From Aeromonas veronii (GTDB taxonomy: Bacteria; Pseudomonadota; Gammaproteobacteria; Enterobacterales; Aeromonadaceae), in assembly GCF_040215105.1 (NCBI RefSeq), contig NZ_CP157875.1, positions 3,091,501-3,155,500 on the forward strand: a DNA stretch of 64,000 bases, read 5' to 3'. This document shows positions 37,139 through 46,601 of the stretch, in pieces. Both the position numbers and the translations under genes were made by a program. The notes under the pieces were generated by a model, which was not told the DNA's origin, ran no database searches, and saw only the letters and a list, made by a program, of their open reading frames with translations. Numbering within the stretch: the first letter of the stretch is position 1; the number at the start of each line of letters is the position of its first letter.

Positions 37139-39115
37139 TCAGGCTACCTTGTTGATGTTGTCGAAATGCTGACCTTCGATACGCTCGATCTCGTCAACCT
37201 GTACGTAGTAGTCCACATCGTCGTTGAAGCTGTGGATGATCCAGGTGGCGATCATGCCGACGAAGCCGGCGATGGCCATCCACCAGATGTGCCAGATCAT
37301 GGCAAAACCGAACACCACGCTGAAGGCGGCGATGATCACACCGGCACCGGAGTTCTTCGGCATGTGGATGGGGGCATACTGGGCCGGCTTGCGGTAGGCG
37401 CTACCGTCTTGCTTGGCTTCCCAGAAGGCATCCAGACCCTTGACCTTCGGCTCGATGGCGAAGTTGTAGAACGGCGGCGGCGAGGAGGTCGCCCACTCCA
37501 GGGTACGGCCACCCCAGGGATCGCCGGTCAGGTCACGGTTCTTCTCGCGGTCACGGATACTGACCACGATCTGGACGACCTGGCACAGCACGCCGAGGGC
37601 GATGAGGCCGGCACCGCAGGCGGCAACCACCAGCATGCCGTGGAACTCGGGATCGATGTTCTGGCTGACACGACGGGTCATGCCCATGAAGCCCAGCACG
37701 TAGAGCGGCATGAAGGCCACGAAGAAGCCGACAATCCAGCACCAGAAGGCGCGCTTGCCCCAGACGTCATCCAGCTTGAAGCCGAACGCTTTCGGGAACC
37801 AGTAGGTGATACCGGCGAAGCAACCGAACACCACGCCGCCGATGATGACGTTGTGGAAGTGGGCGATCAGGAACAGGCTGTTGTGCAGCACGAAGTTGGC
37901 AGCCGGCACGGAGAGCAGCACGCCGGTCATCCCACCCACGGTGAAGGTGATGATGAAGCCGACAGTCCACAGCATGGGGGAGCTGAACTCGATGCGACCC
38001 CGGTACATGGTGAACAGCCAGTTGAAGATCTTCACCCCGGTCGGGATGGAGATGATCATGGTGGTGATGCCGAAGAAGGCATTCACGTTGGCGCCGGACC
38101 CCATGGTAAAGAAGTGATGCAGCCAGACGATGAAGGAGAGCACGGTGATGGCCACCGTCGCCCACACCAGAGAGGTGTAGCCAAACAGCTTCTTCTTGCA
38201 GAAGGTCGCCACCACTTCGGAGAAGATCCCGAACACCGGCAGCACCAGGATATACACCTCGGGGTGACCCCAGGCCCAGATCAGGTTGATGTACATCATC
38301 ATGTTGCCACCCATGTCATTGGTAAAGAAATGGGTACCCAGGTAGCGGTCTGCAGTCAGCAGGGCGATGGTGACGGTCAGGATCGGGAAGGAGGCGATGA
38401 TCAGGATGTTGGCGCACAGGGCAGTCCAGGTGAACACCGGCAGACGCATCATGGTCATGCCGGGGGCACGCATCCGGATGATGGTGGCAAAGAAGTTCAC
38501 ACCGGTCAGCAGGGTACCTAACCCTGAGATCTGCAGACTCCATATCCAGTAATCGACCCCGACGCCCGGACTGAACTCCAGTCCCGACAAGGGCGGATAG
38601 GCCAACCAGCCGGTCTGGGCGAACTCACCAACCCCGAGGGAGATGTTAATCAGCACCACGGCCGCGGCAGTAAACCAGAAGCTCAGGTTGTTCAGGAAGG
38701 GGAAGGCAACGTCACGGGCACCGATCTGCAGCGGCACCACGATGTTCATCAGGCCGATCACCAGTGGCATGGCCACGAAGAAGATCATGATGACGCCGTG
38801 GGCGGTGAAGATCTGGTCGTAGTGATGGGCATTCAGATAGCCTTCACCACCGGCGGAGGCCAGCACCTGCTGACCGCGCATCAGCACTGCGTCGGCGAAG
38901 CCGCGCAGCAGCATGACCATGCCCAGGATGAGATACATGATACCGAGGCGCTTGTGATCCACCGAGGTGAACCACTCTTTCCACAGGTATTGCCATTTGC
39001 CGTAATAGGTGATGAGCCCGGTCAGCGCCAGCCCACCCAGAATGATACCGACTATCGTGACCATGATGATGGGTTCATGGTACGGGACAGCCTCGAGTGT
39101 CAATTTTCCAAACAT
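37139..39115 (-). CDS. cyoB: Cytochrome bo3 quinol oxidase subunit I
   Basis: Catalytic subunit of the proton-pumping ubiquinol oxidase; 658 residues, about 15 membrane helices. It carries the heme-copper signature [17 protein letters not shown] with the Cu-B His and cross-linked Tyr, [10 protein letters not shown] with the His pair, and HFHNVIIGG with the heme ligands. The start [18 protein letters not shown] matches E. coli CyoB; a TTG three bases before it is ignored. Confidence 0.97.
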   Translation of the reverse strand: MFGKLTLEAVPYHEPIIMVTIVGIILGGLALTGLITYYGKWQYLWKEWFTSVDHKRLGIMYLILGMVMLLRGFADAVLMRGQQVLASAGGEGYLNAHHYDQIFTAHGVIMIFFVAMPLVIGLMNIVVPLQIGARDVAFPFLNNLSFWFTAAAVVLINISLGVGEFAQTGWLAYPPLSGLEFSPGVGVDYWIWSLQISGLGTLLTGVNFFATIIRMRAPGMTMMRLPVFTWTALCANILIIASFPILTVTIALLTADRYLGTHFFTNDMGGNMMMYINLIWAWGHPEVYILVLPVFGIFSEVVATFCKKKLFGYTSLVWATVAITVLSFIVWLHHFFTMGSGANVNAFFGITTMIISIPTGVKIFNWLFTMYRGRIEFSSPMLWTVGFIITFTVGGMTGVLLSVPAANFVLHNSLFLIAHFHNVIIGGVVFGCFAGITYWFPKAFGFKLDDVWGKRAFWCWIVGFFVAFMPLYVLGFMGMTRRVSQNIDPEFHGMLVVAACGAGLIALGVLCQVVQIVVSIRDREKNRDLTGDPWGGRTLEWATSSPPPFYNFAIEPKVKGLDAFWEAKQDGSAYRKPAQYAPIHMPKNSGAGVIIAAFSVVFGFAMIWHIWWMAIAGFVGMIATWIIHSFNDDVDYYVQVDEIERIEGQHFDNINKVA

Positions 39116-39118
39116 CAA

Positions 39119-40147
39119 TTATTCCTCGGATCCTGCTTTCACACTCTTGTCAGCCATCGACGTGGCCATGTGTCCTGCATGCTCGTCATGATTCATGGCC
39201 GCGTGGTCCATGGTGTCCTCATTGGCGGACTCATGGTTCATGGCCTCGTGCTCCATGGCGCCAGCTTGCTTGGCGTCGTGGCCACCATGGGACATGCCGC
39301 CCATGAACTTGTTGATCACATTGACGAACAGCTTGGGATCGGCGCTGGCGAAGTACTCAACCGGGTGGTTTTCGCTCTTCTTGGCCAGCACATCGAACTC
39401 ACCCATGGTGTTCAGTGCCTTGGAGGAGGCTTTCACCTTGGCGACCCAGGCGTCGAAACCGGCCTGATCTTGTGTCGCGATGGCGTTGAACTTCATGCCG
39501 GAGAAACCTGCGCCGCTGTAGCCGCCGGAGATGCCCTTGTACTGGCCTGCCTCGTTGGCGATCAGGTGCAGCTTGGTCTGCATGCCCGCCATGGCGTAGA
39601 TCTGGCCACCCAGCTGGGGAATGAAGAAGGAGTTCATCACGGTGTCTGAGGTCACGCGGAAGTTGACCGGGGTGTTGACCGGGAAGGCCAGCTCGTTGAC
39701 CGAGGCAATGCCCAGTTCCGGATAGACAAACAACCATTTCCAGTCGAGGGAGATGACATCGACCTGGATCGGTTTCACATCGGACTCCAGCGGCTTGTAG
39801 GGGTCGAGCGAGTGGGACGTTTTCCAGGTAATCACCGCCAGGATGGCGACAATGATGACGGGTACGGTCCAGACAACCGCTTCAATCTTGTTGGAGTGGG
39901 CCCAGTCCGGCGCGTAGGTGGCTTTGGTGTTGGACGCTCGGTATTTATAAGCGAACGCCACCGCCATGATAATCACGGGCACCACCACAATCAGCATCAA
40001 GCCGAGTGCGGTCAATATCAGTGATTTCTGCTCCAGACCGACTTGCCCCTTGGGGCTCATCAGAGCCATGTCGCAGCCGCTCAGCAAACCAGCAGTCGCG
40101 ATCAACAGCAAAGCGCCCAAGCCCCTCTTCACATCAAAAGGTCTCAT
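39119..40147 (-). CDS. cyoA: Cytochrome bo3 quinol oxidase subunit II
   Basis: Lipoprotein subunit of 342 residues. Lipobox LLSGC with Cys25 after a short hydrophobic signal, two membrane helices ([47 protein letters not shown]), then a cupredoxin-fold domain ([28 protein letters not shown]) lacking the Cu-A cysteines, as expected of a quinol oxidase. The ~35 C-terminal residues are rich in His and Met ([26 protein letters not shown]), an extension that may bind copper. First gene of the cyo operon. Confidence 0.96.
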   Translation of the reverse strand: MRPFDVKRGLGALLLIATAGLLSGCDMALMSPKGQVGLEQKSLILTALGLMLIVVVPVIIMAVAFAYKYRASNTKATYAPDWAHSNKIEAVVWTVPVIIVAILAVITWKTSHSLDPYKPLESDVKPIQVDVISLDWKWLFVYPELGIASVNELAFPVNTPVNFRVTSDTVMNSFFIPQLGGQIYAMAGMQTKLHLIANEAGQYKGISGGYSGAGFSGMKFNAIATQDQAGFDAWVAKVKASSKALNTMGEFDVLAKKSENHPVEYFASADPKLFVNVINKFMGGMSHGGHDAKQAGAMEHEAMNHESANEDTMDHAAMNHDEHAGHMATSMADKSVKAGSEE

Positions 40148-40690
40148 GCAATGTCCTCATCTTCCCAAGGCTTATTGGTATAATTAAAAAATGCAGCATT
40201 TTATTGCATCAGACAGGCATGTGAACAACATGAAAAATTAATCCCAAAATTGTTTTCAAGCTGATACAAACACACATTGAATGTTAATTACTTGACATCG
40301 ACCAATTAACTCGGATCCCCGCCCAGCAATTCATCTCCCGTTAATTTTCTACACGGCCAAAAACGCTCACTAATTAAACAAAAACATCATTCATCCTTAT
40401 ATTTCCAATGGATAAACGGAAATCAGGGCCTCATATCGCTCCCTCACATCCGGCATTCTCATTACCAGTTCCTTGATCTGGCGCCATGAAACTATCACAA
40501 AAATATAAATTAATTAATCAAACGATCGTATGATTAACTTCTTGCATTCAAAAAAGAACCCATTTCCTCCGCAACCCCCTCCTTTTTTAGCCCCTCAAGG
40601 CGAAAAAAACGGGCCCCCTGCGGGGACCCGTCATCAGCACATTCTGCCGCCATTTCTCGTTAACACGATATTAACAAATGACATCTGATG
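40148..40690. other. AT-rich intergenic region upstream of cyoA
   Basis: 543 bases without a gene. The part nearest cyoA must contain the operon promoter; TATACC on the minus strand near 40180 is a possible -10 but no convincing -35 was seen. The middle (40240-40560) is markedly AT-rich with TTAATTAA-type runs and no clear regulator site. The right end holds the terminator at 40602-40632. Confidence 0.5.
40602..40632 (-). terminator. Terminator of the AhpD-like gene
   Basis: Stem ACGGG-C-CCCC / GGGG-A-CCCGT with one mismatch and a TGC loop; on the minus strand followed by a run of seven T, about 60 bases past the stop of the AhpD-like gene. Confidence 0.8.
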
Positions 40691-41134
40691 TCAGTCGTGG
40701 GCATGCTCCATCCGGGTCGCGACCGCAACCCGATTCCAGGCGTTGATGGTGATGATCTGCATCAGACACTGGGCCAGCAGGGTCTCTCCGAGCAGGATCA
40801 GCCCCCGCTGATAGCTCTCCTCGCTGAGACCCTGTTCGGCGATCAGCGTCACCTCGTCGGTCAGGGCCAGCACGGCGCGCTCCCGCTCGTCGAACAGCGG
40901 GGATTCCCGCCAGGCAGCCAGCGCCAGCAGCCGCTGAGGGCTCTCCTGCTGCTTCAGTGCCACCGCCCCGTGCATCTCGATGCAGTAGGCGCAGCCGTTG
41001 ATCATGGAGGCTCGCATCTTGATGAGCTCCTTGAGGGCGGGGGGGATCTCGGTAGTGCCGAGATAGGTTTCCAATCCTCGCATGGCCTGGATGGCGACGG
41101 GGATCTGGGTGGCAAGCTGGATACGGTGGGACAT
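40691..41134 (-). CDS. Carboxymuconolactone decarboxylase/AhpD-family protein
   Basis: 147 residues. The redox motif is INGCAYCIEMH, the CxxC-x3-H signature of AhpD-type alkylhydroperoxidase proteins, preceded by LKELIKMRASM. Probably a peroxidase or thiol-redox protein, reaction unproven. Start MSHRIQLATQIPVAIQ chosen; the frame opens 19 residues earlier. Divergent from a LysR gene across a 119-base gap, a common regulator-target layout. Confidence 0.9.
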   Translation of the reverse strand: MSHRIQLATQIPVAIQAMRGLETYLGTTEIPPALKELIKMRASMINGCAYCIEMHGAVALKQQESPQRLLALAAWRESPLFDERERAVLALTDEVTLIAEQGLSEESYQRGLILLGETLLAQCLMQIITINAWNRVAVATRMEHAHD

Positions 41135-41253
41135 GACAAGATTCCTTCGATGAGCACCCCCATGGGCGATGAGGGCATTGTCCACTATCATTCAGATGAA
41201 TAGAATATGGCCGTAATCGGCAACAGTTTTGCATTAAACGCAAAGGATGAGTC

Positions 41254-42162
41254 ATGCTGGATCGCATCCGTATCCTGGCCCAGGTGGTGGAGTCAGGCAG
41301 CTTCTCCCGCGCCGCCCGCGCCCTCAATCTGGCCCCCTCCTCGGTCACCCGCACCATCGACGGTCTGGAGCAGCAGCTCGGTGTGCCGCTGTTCAAGCGC
41401 AGCACCCGCCAGCTGGTGTTGACCGATCAGGGGGAATACTTTCTCACCCGCTCCCTCCCCCTGCTGGAGGAGGCGGATCAGCTGGTGCAGTCCCTCCAGC
41501 CCCTGTCCGGTGCGCCGCAAGGGGGGCTGCGGGTGTCCGTGTTCGAGAGCTTCGGTGCCGCCTGGCTGGCCCCCCGGCTGCCCGCCTTCCTCGCCCGCTA
41601 TCCCGGCGTGCGCCTCGAGATAGAGCTCGACAACCGGCTGGTGGATCTCGACGCCGAGAACGTGGATCTGGCCGTGCGCATCGGACGTCCTCTCGACAGC
41701 GGCCTGCACGCCCGCCGCCTGCTGGCGAATCGTACCCTGCTGGTCGCCTCCCCCGACTACCTGGCAACCCATGGGGAACCGGCCCACCCCGGCGACATTG
41801 CCAATCACAACTGCCTCATCCGCGGTCAGGGTCGGCAACGACAGCACTGGCACTTTCAGCAGGGGGCCGAGCGTCAGCGGGTCGCGGTGCAGGGCAATTT
41901 CACCTCCATCGGCGGTACCCCGCTGCTGTGCGCAGCCAAGGCGGGCTGCGGCCTGCTGCTGCTGTCGAGCTGGATGGTGCAGCAAGGACTGGACGAGGGG
42001 TCCCTGCTGCCCGTCCTGCCCGACTGGCAGGCATCTCCCTACGAGGATCGTCACGACGAGATCTATGCGGTGTTTCGCGGCGGACGCTTCTTGAAACCCC
42101 AGACCCGCGCCTTCATCGACTTCCTGATAGAGGTGATGAAGCCCCTGCAGGGGCCCCGTTGA
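41254..42162 (+). CDS. LysR-family transcriptional regulator
   Basis: 302 residues. N-terminal winged helix MLDRIRILAQVVESGSFSRAARALNLAPSSVTRTIDGLEQQLGVPLFKRSTRQLVLTDQG, then a periplasmic-binding-protein-like effector domain with LRVSVFESFGAAWLAPRLP. Divergent from the AhpD-like gene, which it may control. The signal is unknown. Confidence 0.93.
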   Translation: MLDRIRILAQVVESGSFSRAARALNLAPSSVTRTIDGLEQQLGVPLFKRSTRQLVLTDQGEYFLTRSLPLLEEADQLVQSLQPLSGAPQGGLRVSVFESFGAAWLAPRLPAFLARYPGVRLEIELDNRLVDLDAENVDLAVRIGRPLDSGLHARRLLANRTLLVASPDYLATHGEPAHPGDIANHNCLIRGQGRQRQHWHFQQGAERQRVAVQGNFTSIGGTPLLCAAKAGCGLLLLSSWMVQQGLDEGSLLPVLPDWQASPYEDRHDEIYAVFRGGRFLKPQTRAFIDFLIEVMKPLQGPR

Positions 42163-42250
42163 GGGTGAAACGCCAACCCGCCAACAAGCAAACGCCGGGC
42201 AGCGGCCCGGCGTAGTCAGCATTTGAAAGAGTGAGTGGCGGCAGCCGGGC

Positions 42251-42580
42251 TCAGTGGGACTTACGCCCATCCGGACTCGGCGCCGGACCGCGATAATCAC
42301 CATAGGGGAAGATGTTGCGCAGCCGCTGGGCCACGGGCTCAGGAATGGAGCGGGAGAAGACGAGGCGTACCCCGTTGCCATCCCGCTGCCCCAGTATGCG
42401 ACCGCGCACCGGGTCATGCTGCAGCACCTGTTTGGCCTGCGTCAGGAAACGCGGCGGCACGGAGCCCCGCTTCACCACCACCTTGCCGGGGGCGAGCCGG
42501 ATCTCGAACAGGGCGCCGCGCCCCAGCTTCATCAACCACCAGATCAGGGCTATCGCCACCACCAAAGACAACCAGGCCAT
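42251..42580 (-). CDS. DUF3634 family membrane-anchored protein
   Basis: 109 residues: one N-terminal membrane helix (MAWLSLVVAIALIWWLMKLG) followed by a basic soluble domain with LFEIRLAPGKVVVKRGSVPPRFL and GNGVRLVFSRSIPEPVAQRLRNIFP. I recognise this as DUF3634, a family of Vibrio/Aeromonas-type bacteria with no known role. A short hairpin (GCCGGGC/GCCCGGC) lies just past its stop near 42194-42211. Confidence 0.8.
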   Translation of the reverse strand: MAWLSLVVAIALIWWLMKLGRGALFEIRLAPGKVVVKRGSVPPRFLTQAKQVLQHDPVRGRILGQRDGNGVRLVFSRSIPEPVAQRLRNIFPYGDYRGPAPSPDGRKSH

Positions 42581-42665
42581 CCGTGCTTCTCCTTGTATCC
42601 CATTGATGGCCTCAGTATAGGCCTCGCCGGCGGCCGATTATCGGGGGAGCATCACGCTTTGCCCA

Positions 42666-43649
42666 TCACCGCTGGCCGCCCTGGCGACCCTTGCCCCAGG
42701 CCACCAGCGTCTCCCGATAGAGTGACAGCAGCGCCTGATCCCGCACCGCCACCCCGACCCGCTGGGCAGGACAGGCGGCCCACTCGTCGTGGGGATGGGA
42801 CTTGCCATCGAATTTTTGCAGGGTGTGGCCGATGGCCGGCCCCTCACTGATGACCCGCACCGGCCCTTCCCGCAGGGTGAACAGGGCAGGATCGATGACA
42901 TAGGCGATGGCGGAGGGATCGTGCACGTGACAACCATCCAGGCCGATGCGCTCGGAATAGAAGCGCAGGTAGAAGCGGCTCACATCCCACAGGAAGCGGC
43001 CCGGCTCCCCGGCTTCGCTGCGCAGGGCGTCCAGATAGGCGCTGCTGAAGAAGCTCTGCTGGGTCACGTCCAACCCGATGATCACCACGGGCCAATCGGC
43101 GGTGAACACCCGATCCGCCGCCTCGGGATCGTCGTGAATATTGGCCTCCGCATAGGGGGTCACATTGCCACGATGGCCGTTGACGCCAAAGGCGCCGCCC
43201 ATCACGACCACTTCTTTCACCAGCCCGGTGATCTCGGGGGCCGCTTCGAGCGCCAGCGCCAGGTTGGTCAGCGGCCCAATGGTCACCAGGGTGATCTCGC
43301 CGGGCGCCGCCTTCAGCGCCTCGACGATGTATTGCCAGGCGGGGCGAGCGTCCGCCTTGATGCTCACCTCTCCGGCCTGCACATCTCCAAAGCCGGTGGG
43401 GCCATGCACCACCGTGGTCGGGCCGACCGGCTCGCGTTTGAGCGGCGCCGCGGCGCCCTGGACCACGTCGGCCTTCATGCCATATTGCTGCTTGAGCCAG
43501 AGCGCGTTGTGGGTGCCGTTTTCGATGGTGGCATTGCCAAATACCGTGGTGATGGCCATCAGTTCGATGGCGGGGTGAGCCTCGGCAAACAGTATTGCCA
43601 TGGCATCGTCGATGCCGGGATCCGTATCCAGAATGATCTTGTGAGTCAT
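42666..43649 (-). CDS. Inosine-uridine preferring nucleoside hydrolase
   Basis: Cleaves the N-glycosidic bond of ribonucleosides in salvage; 327 residues. The calcium-binding signature IILDTDPGIDDAMAI is at the N-terminus, followed by TVFGNATIENGTHNAL, ITLVTIGPLTNLALAL and VVVMGGAFGVNGHRGN, and a C-terminal HVHDPSAIAYVIDP supplying the last ligand and catalytic His region. Base preference (RihA/B/C-type) cannot be fixed. Upstream 285 bases to the HutD gene show no other gene. Confidence 0.94.
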   Translation of the reverse strand: MTHKIILDTDPGIDDAMAILFAEAHPAIELMAITTVFGNATIENGTHNALWLKQQYGMKADVVQGAAAPLKREPVGPTTVVHGPTGFGDVQAGEVSIKADARPAWQYIVEALKAAPGEITLVTIGPLTNLALALEAAPEITGLVKEVVVMGGAFGVNGHRGNVTPYAEANIHDDPEAADRVFTADWPVVIIGLDVTQQSFFSSAYLDALRSEAGEPGRFLWDVSRFYLRFYSERIGLDGCHVHDPSAIAYVIDPALFTLREGPVRVISEGPAIGHTLQKFDGKSHPHDEWAACPAQRVGVAVRDQALLSLYRETLVAWGKGRQGGQR

Positions 43650-43933
43650 GGTGCCTCCATACAGCGAAGCTGCCAGTGTAGCGAGTCGAGAGCGCTTTAA
43701 CAGCGTCGCCATCACAGCCTCGGGGTTTCATGGGAACAAGGCCCGGAGTTGGCGACAGATTGCTCAATCCAGCGCCATCAGGAGGACACCGACCACCGAA
43801 ACTGCTCCCCTTCTTCCCGCCATTGTCCAGTAAATGGCCAACCGGACGGGCCCGATGGCGGCTCGCCTTGTGGGGCCGCGGCCGGGATGGTATCACTTGG
43901 CCTCATCCCTTGATTGCCACAAAGAGGCCCACA

Positions 43934-44512
43934 GTGATCACCCTGATCAAAGAGTCTGACCAGTTGAAGATGCCCTGGAAGAACAAGCAGGGCACCACGG
44001 CCCAGATCCTCATCGCCCCCAAAGGGAGCAGCCTGGAGAAGCTCGACTTTGACTACCGCCTGAGCTCAGCCCCCATCAAGGGGCCGGGCCCGTTCTCTAA
44101 GTTCCCCGGTTATCAGCGCATCCTGCTGCCCATCAGCGGCGCCGGTTTCGTGCTCAACGGCCACCCCTATGCCACCCATGAGGCCGCCCATTTCAGCGGT
44201 GACGACGAGACCCACTGCGAGTTGCTGAAAAAAGAGGTGATGGATCTGGGGCTTATCTATGACCCCGAGCGCATCAGCGCCAACCTGCGGGTGCTCAACC
44301 TCCCCTTCACCTTGAGCCTGACGCTGGAGGCGGACAAGACCTATCTCTGCCACCTGCTGAGCGGCCAGTTGGAGGTTGATGGCAAAGCCGTGGCGGTCAA
44401 TGAAACCCTGGTCATCACAGGGGAGGAGAGCATCCGCTTCGAGTGCCAGAAGAAGACCACCATCGCCTTCTTCACCCTGCAAGCCAGCGAGCAGGCGCAG
44501 GCCGCAGGCTGA
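43934..44512 (+). CDS. HutD/Ves family cupin protein
   Basis: 192 residues, starting at GTG 43934 with AAAGAGG upstream; no suitable ATG exists nearer the conserved start. MPWKNKQGTTAQILIAPKG, FDYRLSSAPIKGPGPFSKFPGYQRILLPISGAGFVLNGH and the later barrel strands match the HutD/Ves family, double-stranded beta-helix proteins linked to histidine use or cold response. No hut genes are adjacent, so Ves-like is the better label. Function unproven. Confidence 0.88.
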   Translation: MITLIKESDQLKMPWKNKQGTTAQILIAPKGSSLEKLDFDYRLSSAPIKGPGPFSKFPGYQRILLPISGAGFVLNGHPYATHEAAHFSGDDETHCELLKKEVMDLGLIYDPERISANLRVLNLPFTLSLTLEADKTYLCHLLSGQLEVDGKAVAVNETLVITGEESIRFECQKKTTIAFFTLQASEQAQAAG

Positions 44513-44553
44513 AGGCGGCGTTGCCCTGATTGCTAGCACCGAACGCCAGAGAC

Positions 44554-44582
44554 AAAAAAGCCGGGAGAACCCGGCTTTTTAT
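44554..44582. terminator. Bidirectional terminator between HutD/Ves gene and azurin gene
   Basis: Six-base GC stem GCCGGG/CCCGGC with AGAA loop, extended by A and T runs on either side, suited to both converging genes. Confidence 0.88.
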
Positions 44583-44606
44583 CGGCATCGTCAAACGCCA
44601 GGCGGC

Positions 44607-45062
44607 TTAACCCACCTTGAAGGTACCCTTCATCATGGCGAAGTGGCCGGGGAAGGAGCAGAAGAAGGTGAGATCCTTGCCCGCCAGCCCCTCGGTCTTG
44701 AAGGTGACGCTGGTGCTCTCGCCACCGCCCACCAGCTTGGTGTGCGCCAGGATACGGGCATCGTCCTTGGGCAGGTAGTCGTGATCGGCGCCGGCGCTCA
44801 TGCCTGCGGTGGCGACCGCCTGATAATCGGCGGTGTTCGACAGCACCCAGTTATGCCCCATGGCCGTCACCGGCATCTTGCCCGAATGGTGCAAGGTGAT
44901 GGTCACTTCCTTGCAGGTAGCCGGAACACTCATCTCCTTCAGGTTGAACTGCATGGCATCATTGCCTTCAATCGCCAGGGCGCATTCGTCTGCCTGGGCC
45001 GGTGCAACCATGCCCAGGGCGGTCAGTGAACCAAGAAACAGCAGGGTAATGGCCTTTTTCAT
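44607..45062 (-). CDS. azu: Azurin (type 1 blue copper protein)
   Basis: Periplasmic electron carrier of about 151 residues including a signal peptide (MKKAITLLFLGSLTALGMVAPAQA, then DECALAIEGNDAMQFN). Copper ligands are visible: His in AMGHNWVLS, and Cys, His and Met in FFCSFPGHFAMMKG. Two tandem ATGs exist; the second, with AGGAG six bases before it, is used. It likely passes electrons from a quinol:cytochrome system to a periplasmic acceptor; the partner is not in the window. Confidence 0.95.
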   Translation of the reverse strand: MKKAITLLFLGSLTALGMVAPAQADECALAIEGNDAMQFNLKEMSVPATCKEVTITLHHSGKMPVTAMGHNWVLSNTADYQAVATAGMSAGADHDYLPKDDARILAHTKLVGGGESTSVTFKTEGLAGKDLTFFCSFPGHFAMMKGTFKVG

Positions 45063-45372
45063 CATCTTCTCCTTCGATTGGCTATGGATGGCAACACGCT
45101 TGCCTGCAGACTCGCCTCGGCGATGGGCAAAGATGCTGTCGTAATCGATCTTCATTCTACCGGACTGTCATCAATCGACGATGGCTTTTGCTCAAAGCTG
45201 CGGACCAGGTCACTCGTCTGAGGCTCATTCTCGGCCACCGTGCGACAGCATTTTCTGATCAGAGTGCCACACCGGTTAATTATTTTCCGCCCCGAGCGGG
45301 CAATAAACTCGTCAGCACGGACCGGGTTGGCTAAGCTGCCCGCCCGGATTTCATTGCTTATGAGCGTAGTCG
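45063..45372. other. Intergenic region between divergent azu and apbE
   Basis: 310 bases with no gene. Both promoters must lie here; no FNR or CRP box stood out. Confidence 0.5.
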
Positions 45373-46443
45373 ATGTCGTTTTCCGCACCGCTTTCCCCCC
45401 TTCGCCACGGTGCCCTGCTGGCCCTGATGCTGCTGCTCAGTGCCTGCCAGCCGAGCCCCACCCAGACGCGAATCCAGGGCAATACCATGGGCACCTACTT
45501 CGTGGTGACCATCACGGATACCTACCCGGGTGGAAAGCCTGCGCTGCAAAAAGAGGTCAACGCTCTGCTGGCCCGGATGAACAAGGAGATCTCCACCTAT
45601 GATCCGGACTCCCTCATCTCCCGCTTCAACCTGGGACCGGCCAACGCCCCCACCCTAATCCCGGCCACCATGGCCAAGATCGTGCAACAAGGCATCGATG
45701 TCGGTCACCTTACCGGCGGCAAGCTAGATGTGACCGTGGGGCCCCTGGTCAACCTCTGGGGCTTCGGGCCGGACAAACGCCCGGTCAAACGTCCCTCCCC
45801 CGAGCAGATAGTCCGTGCCCGCGAGCGGGTCGGCATCGACAAACTGGGTCTGACGCCACAGGGGGATCACTTCCTGCTCACCAAGCGCATTGCGGACCTC
45901 TACCTCGATCTCTCCACCCTGGGAGAAGGGGCTGCGTCTGACGAGATTGCCGCGCTACTGGAGCGCAAGGGGGTCGACAACTACCTCATCGAGGTGGCGG
46001 GGGCCGTGCGCAGCAAGGGCCACAACAGCCAGGGCAACCCCTGGCGTGTCGCCATCGTCGAACCCTCAGGCAAGCCAGGCACCATCGAAGACGTCGTCAC
46101 CCCCAACGGCATGGGGCTCAGCACCGCCGGCAGCTATCTCAACTATTACGAGCTGGACGGCAGGCGCTATTCCCACATCATCGATCCCGCCACCGGCGAA
46201 CCCGTGACCCACAAGCTGGTCTCCGCCAGCGTCATCACCAAGACCACCCTGGAGGCCGATGCCCTGGACACGGCGCTCATGGTGATGGGGCCCGAGCAGG
46301 CCATGAGCTTCGCGCGTCGCCATCATCTGGCCGTCTACCTCATCGTCAAGACGGAGCAGGGTTTCGAGGCCAGATACACCCCGGAGTTTGCCCCCTATCT
46401 CTCCGCCAAGCCGCAAACCGGCGCCACCAAGCCCGTTTCCTGA
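45373..46443 (+). CDS. apbE: FAD:protein FMN transferase (ApbE), lipoprotein
   Basis: Attaches FMN covalently to Thr/Ser of periplasm-facing flavoproteins such as NqrB/NqrC or RnfG. 356 residues with lipobox LLLSAC, Cys25. Motifs: GNTMGTYFVVTI, LDVTVGPLVNLWGFGP, LYLDLSTLGEGAASDEIAALLERKG, and the metal/FAD site NYYELDGRRYSHIIDPATGEPV. Its substrates are not in the window. Confidence 0.95.
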   Translation: MSFSAPLSPLRHGALLALMLLLSACQPSPTQTRIQGNTMGTYFVVTITDTYPGGKPALQKEVNALLARMNKEISTYDPDSLISRFNLGPANAPTLIPATMAKIVQQGIDVGHLTGGKLDVTVGPLVNLWGFGPDKRPVKRPSPEQIVRARERVGIDKLGLTPQGDHFLLTKRIADLYLDLSTLGEGAASDEIAALLERKGVDNYLIEVAGAVRSKGHNSQGNPWRVAIVEPSGKPGTIEDVVTPNGMGLSTAGSYLNYYELDGRRYSHIIDPATGEPVTHKLVSASVITKTTLEADALDTALMVMGPEQAMSFARRHHLAVYLIVKTEQGFEARYTPEFAPYLSAKPQTGATKPVS

Positions 46444-46601
46444 GCGAGACGGGGCCAACCACAGCTCCAGTTGCGCACTTTCCTGCCGGCAAGGCACGGA
46501 TTTGTGAGGGACGACACGGGCAATTGCGCCGCCGGATTGCCTGTCTGCGGGCTTTGGTGGCACACTTCCCTCATCCCATCCCAGCGCCCTGATCCAGACA
46601 G

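Noticed and set aside
37166-38521. A long His/Asp-rich plus-strand frame
   Set aside because: It is the reverse complement of cyoB; its composition simply reflects hydrophobic codons read backwards.
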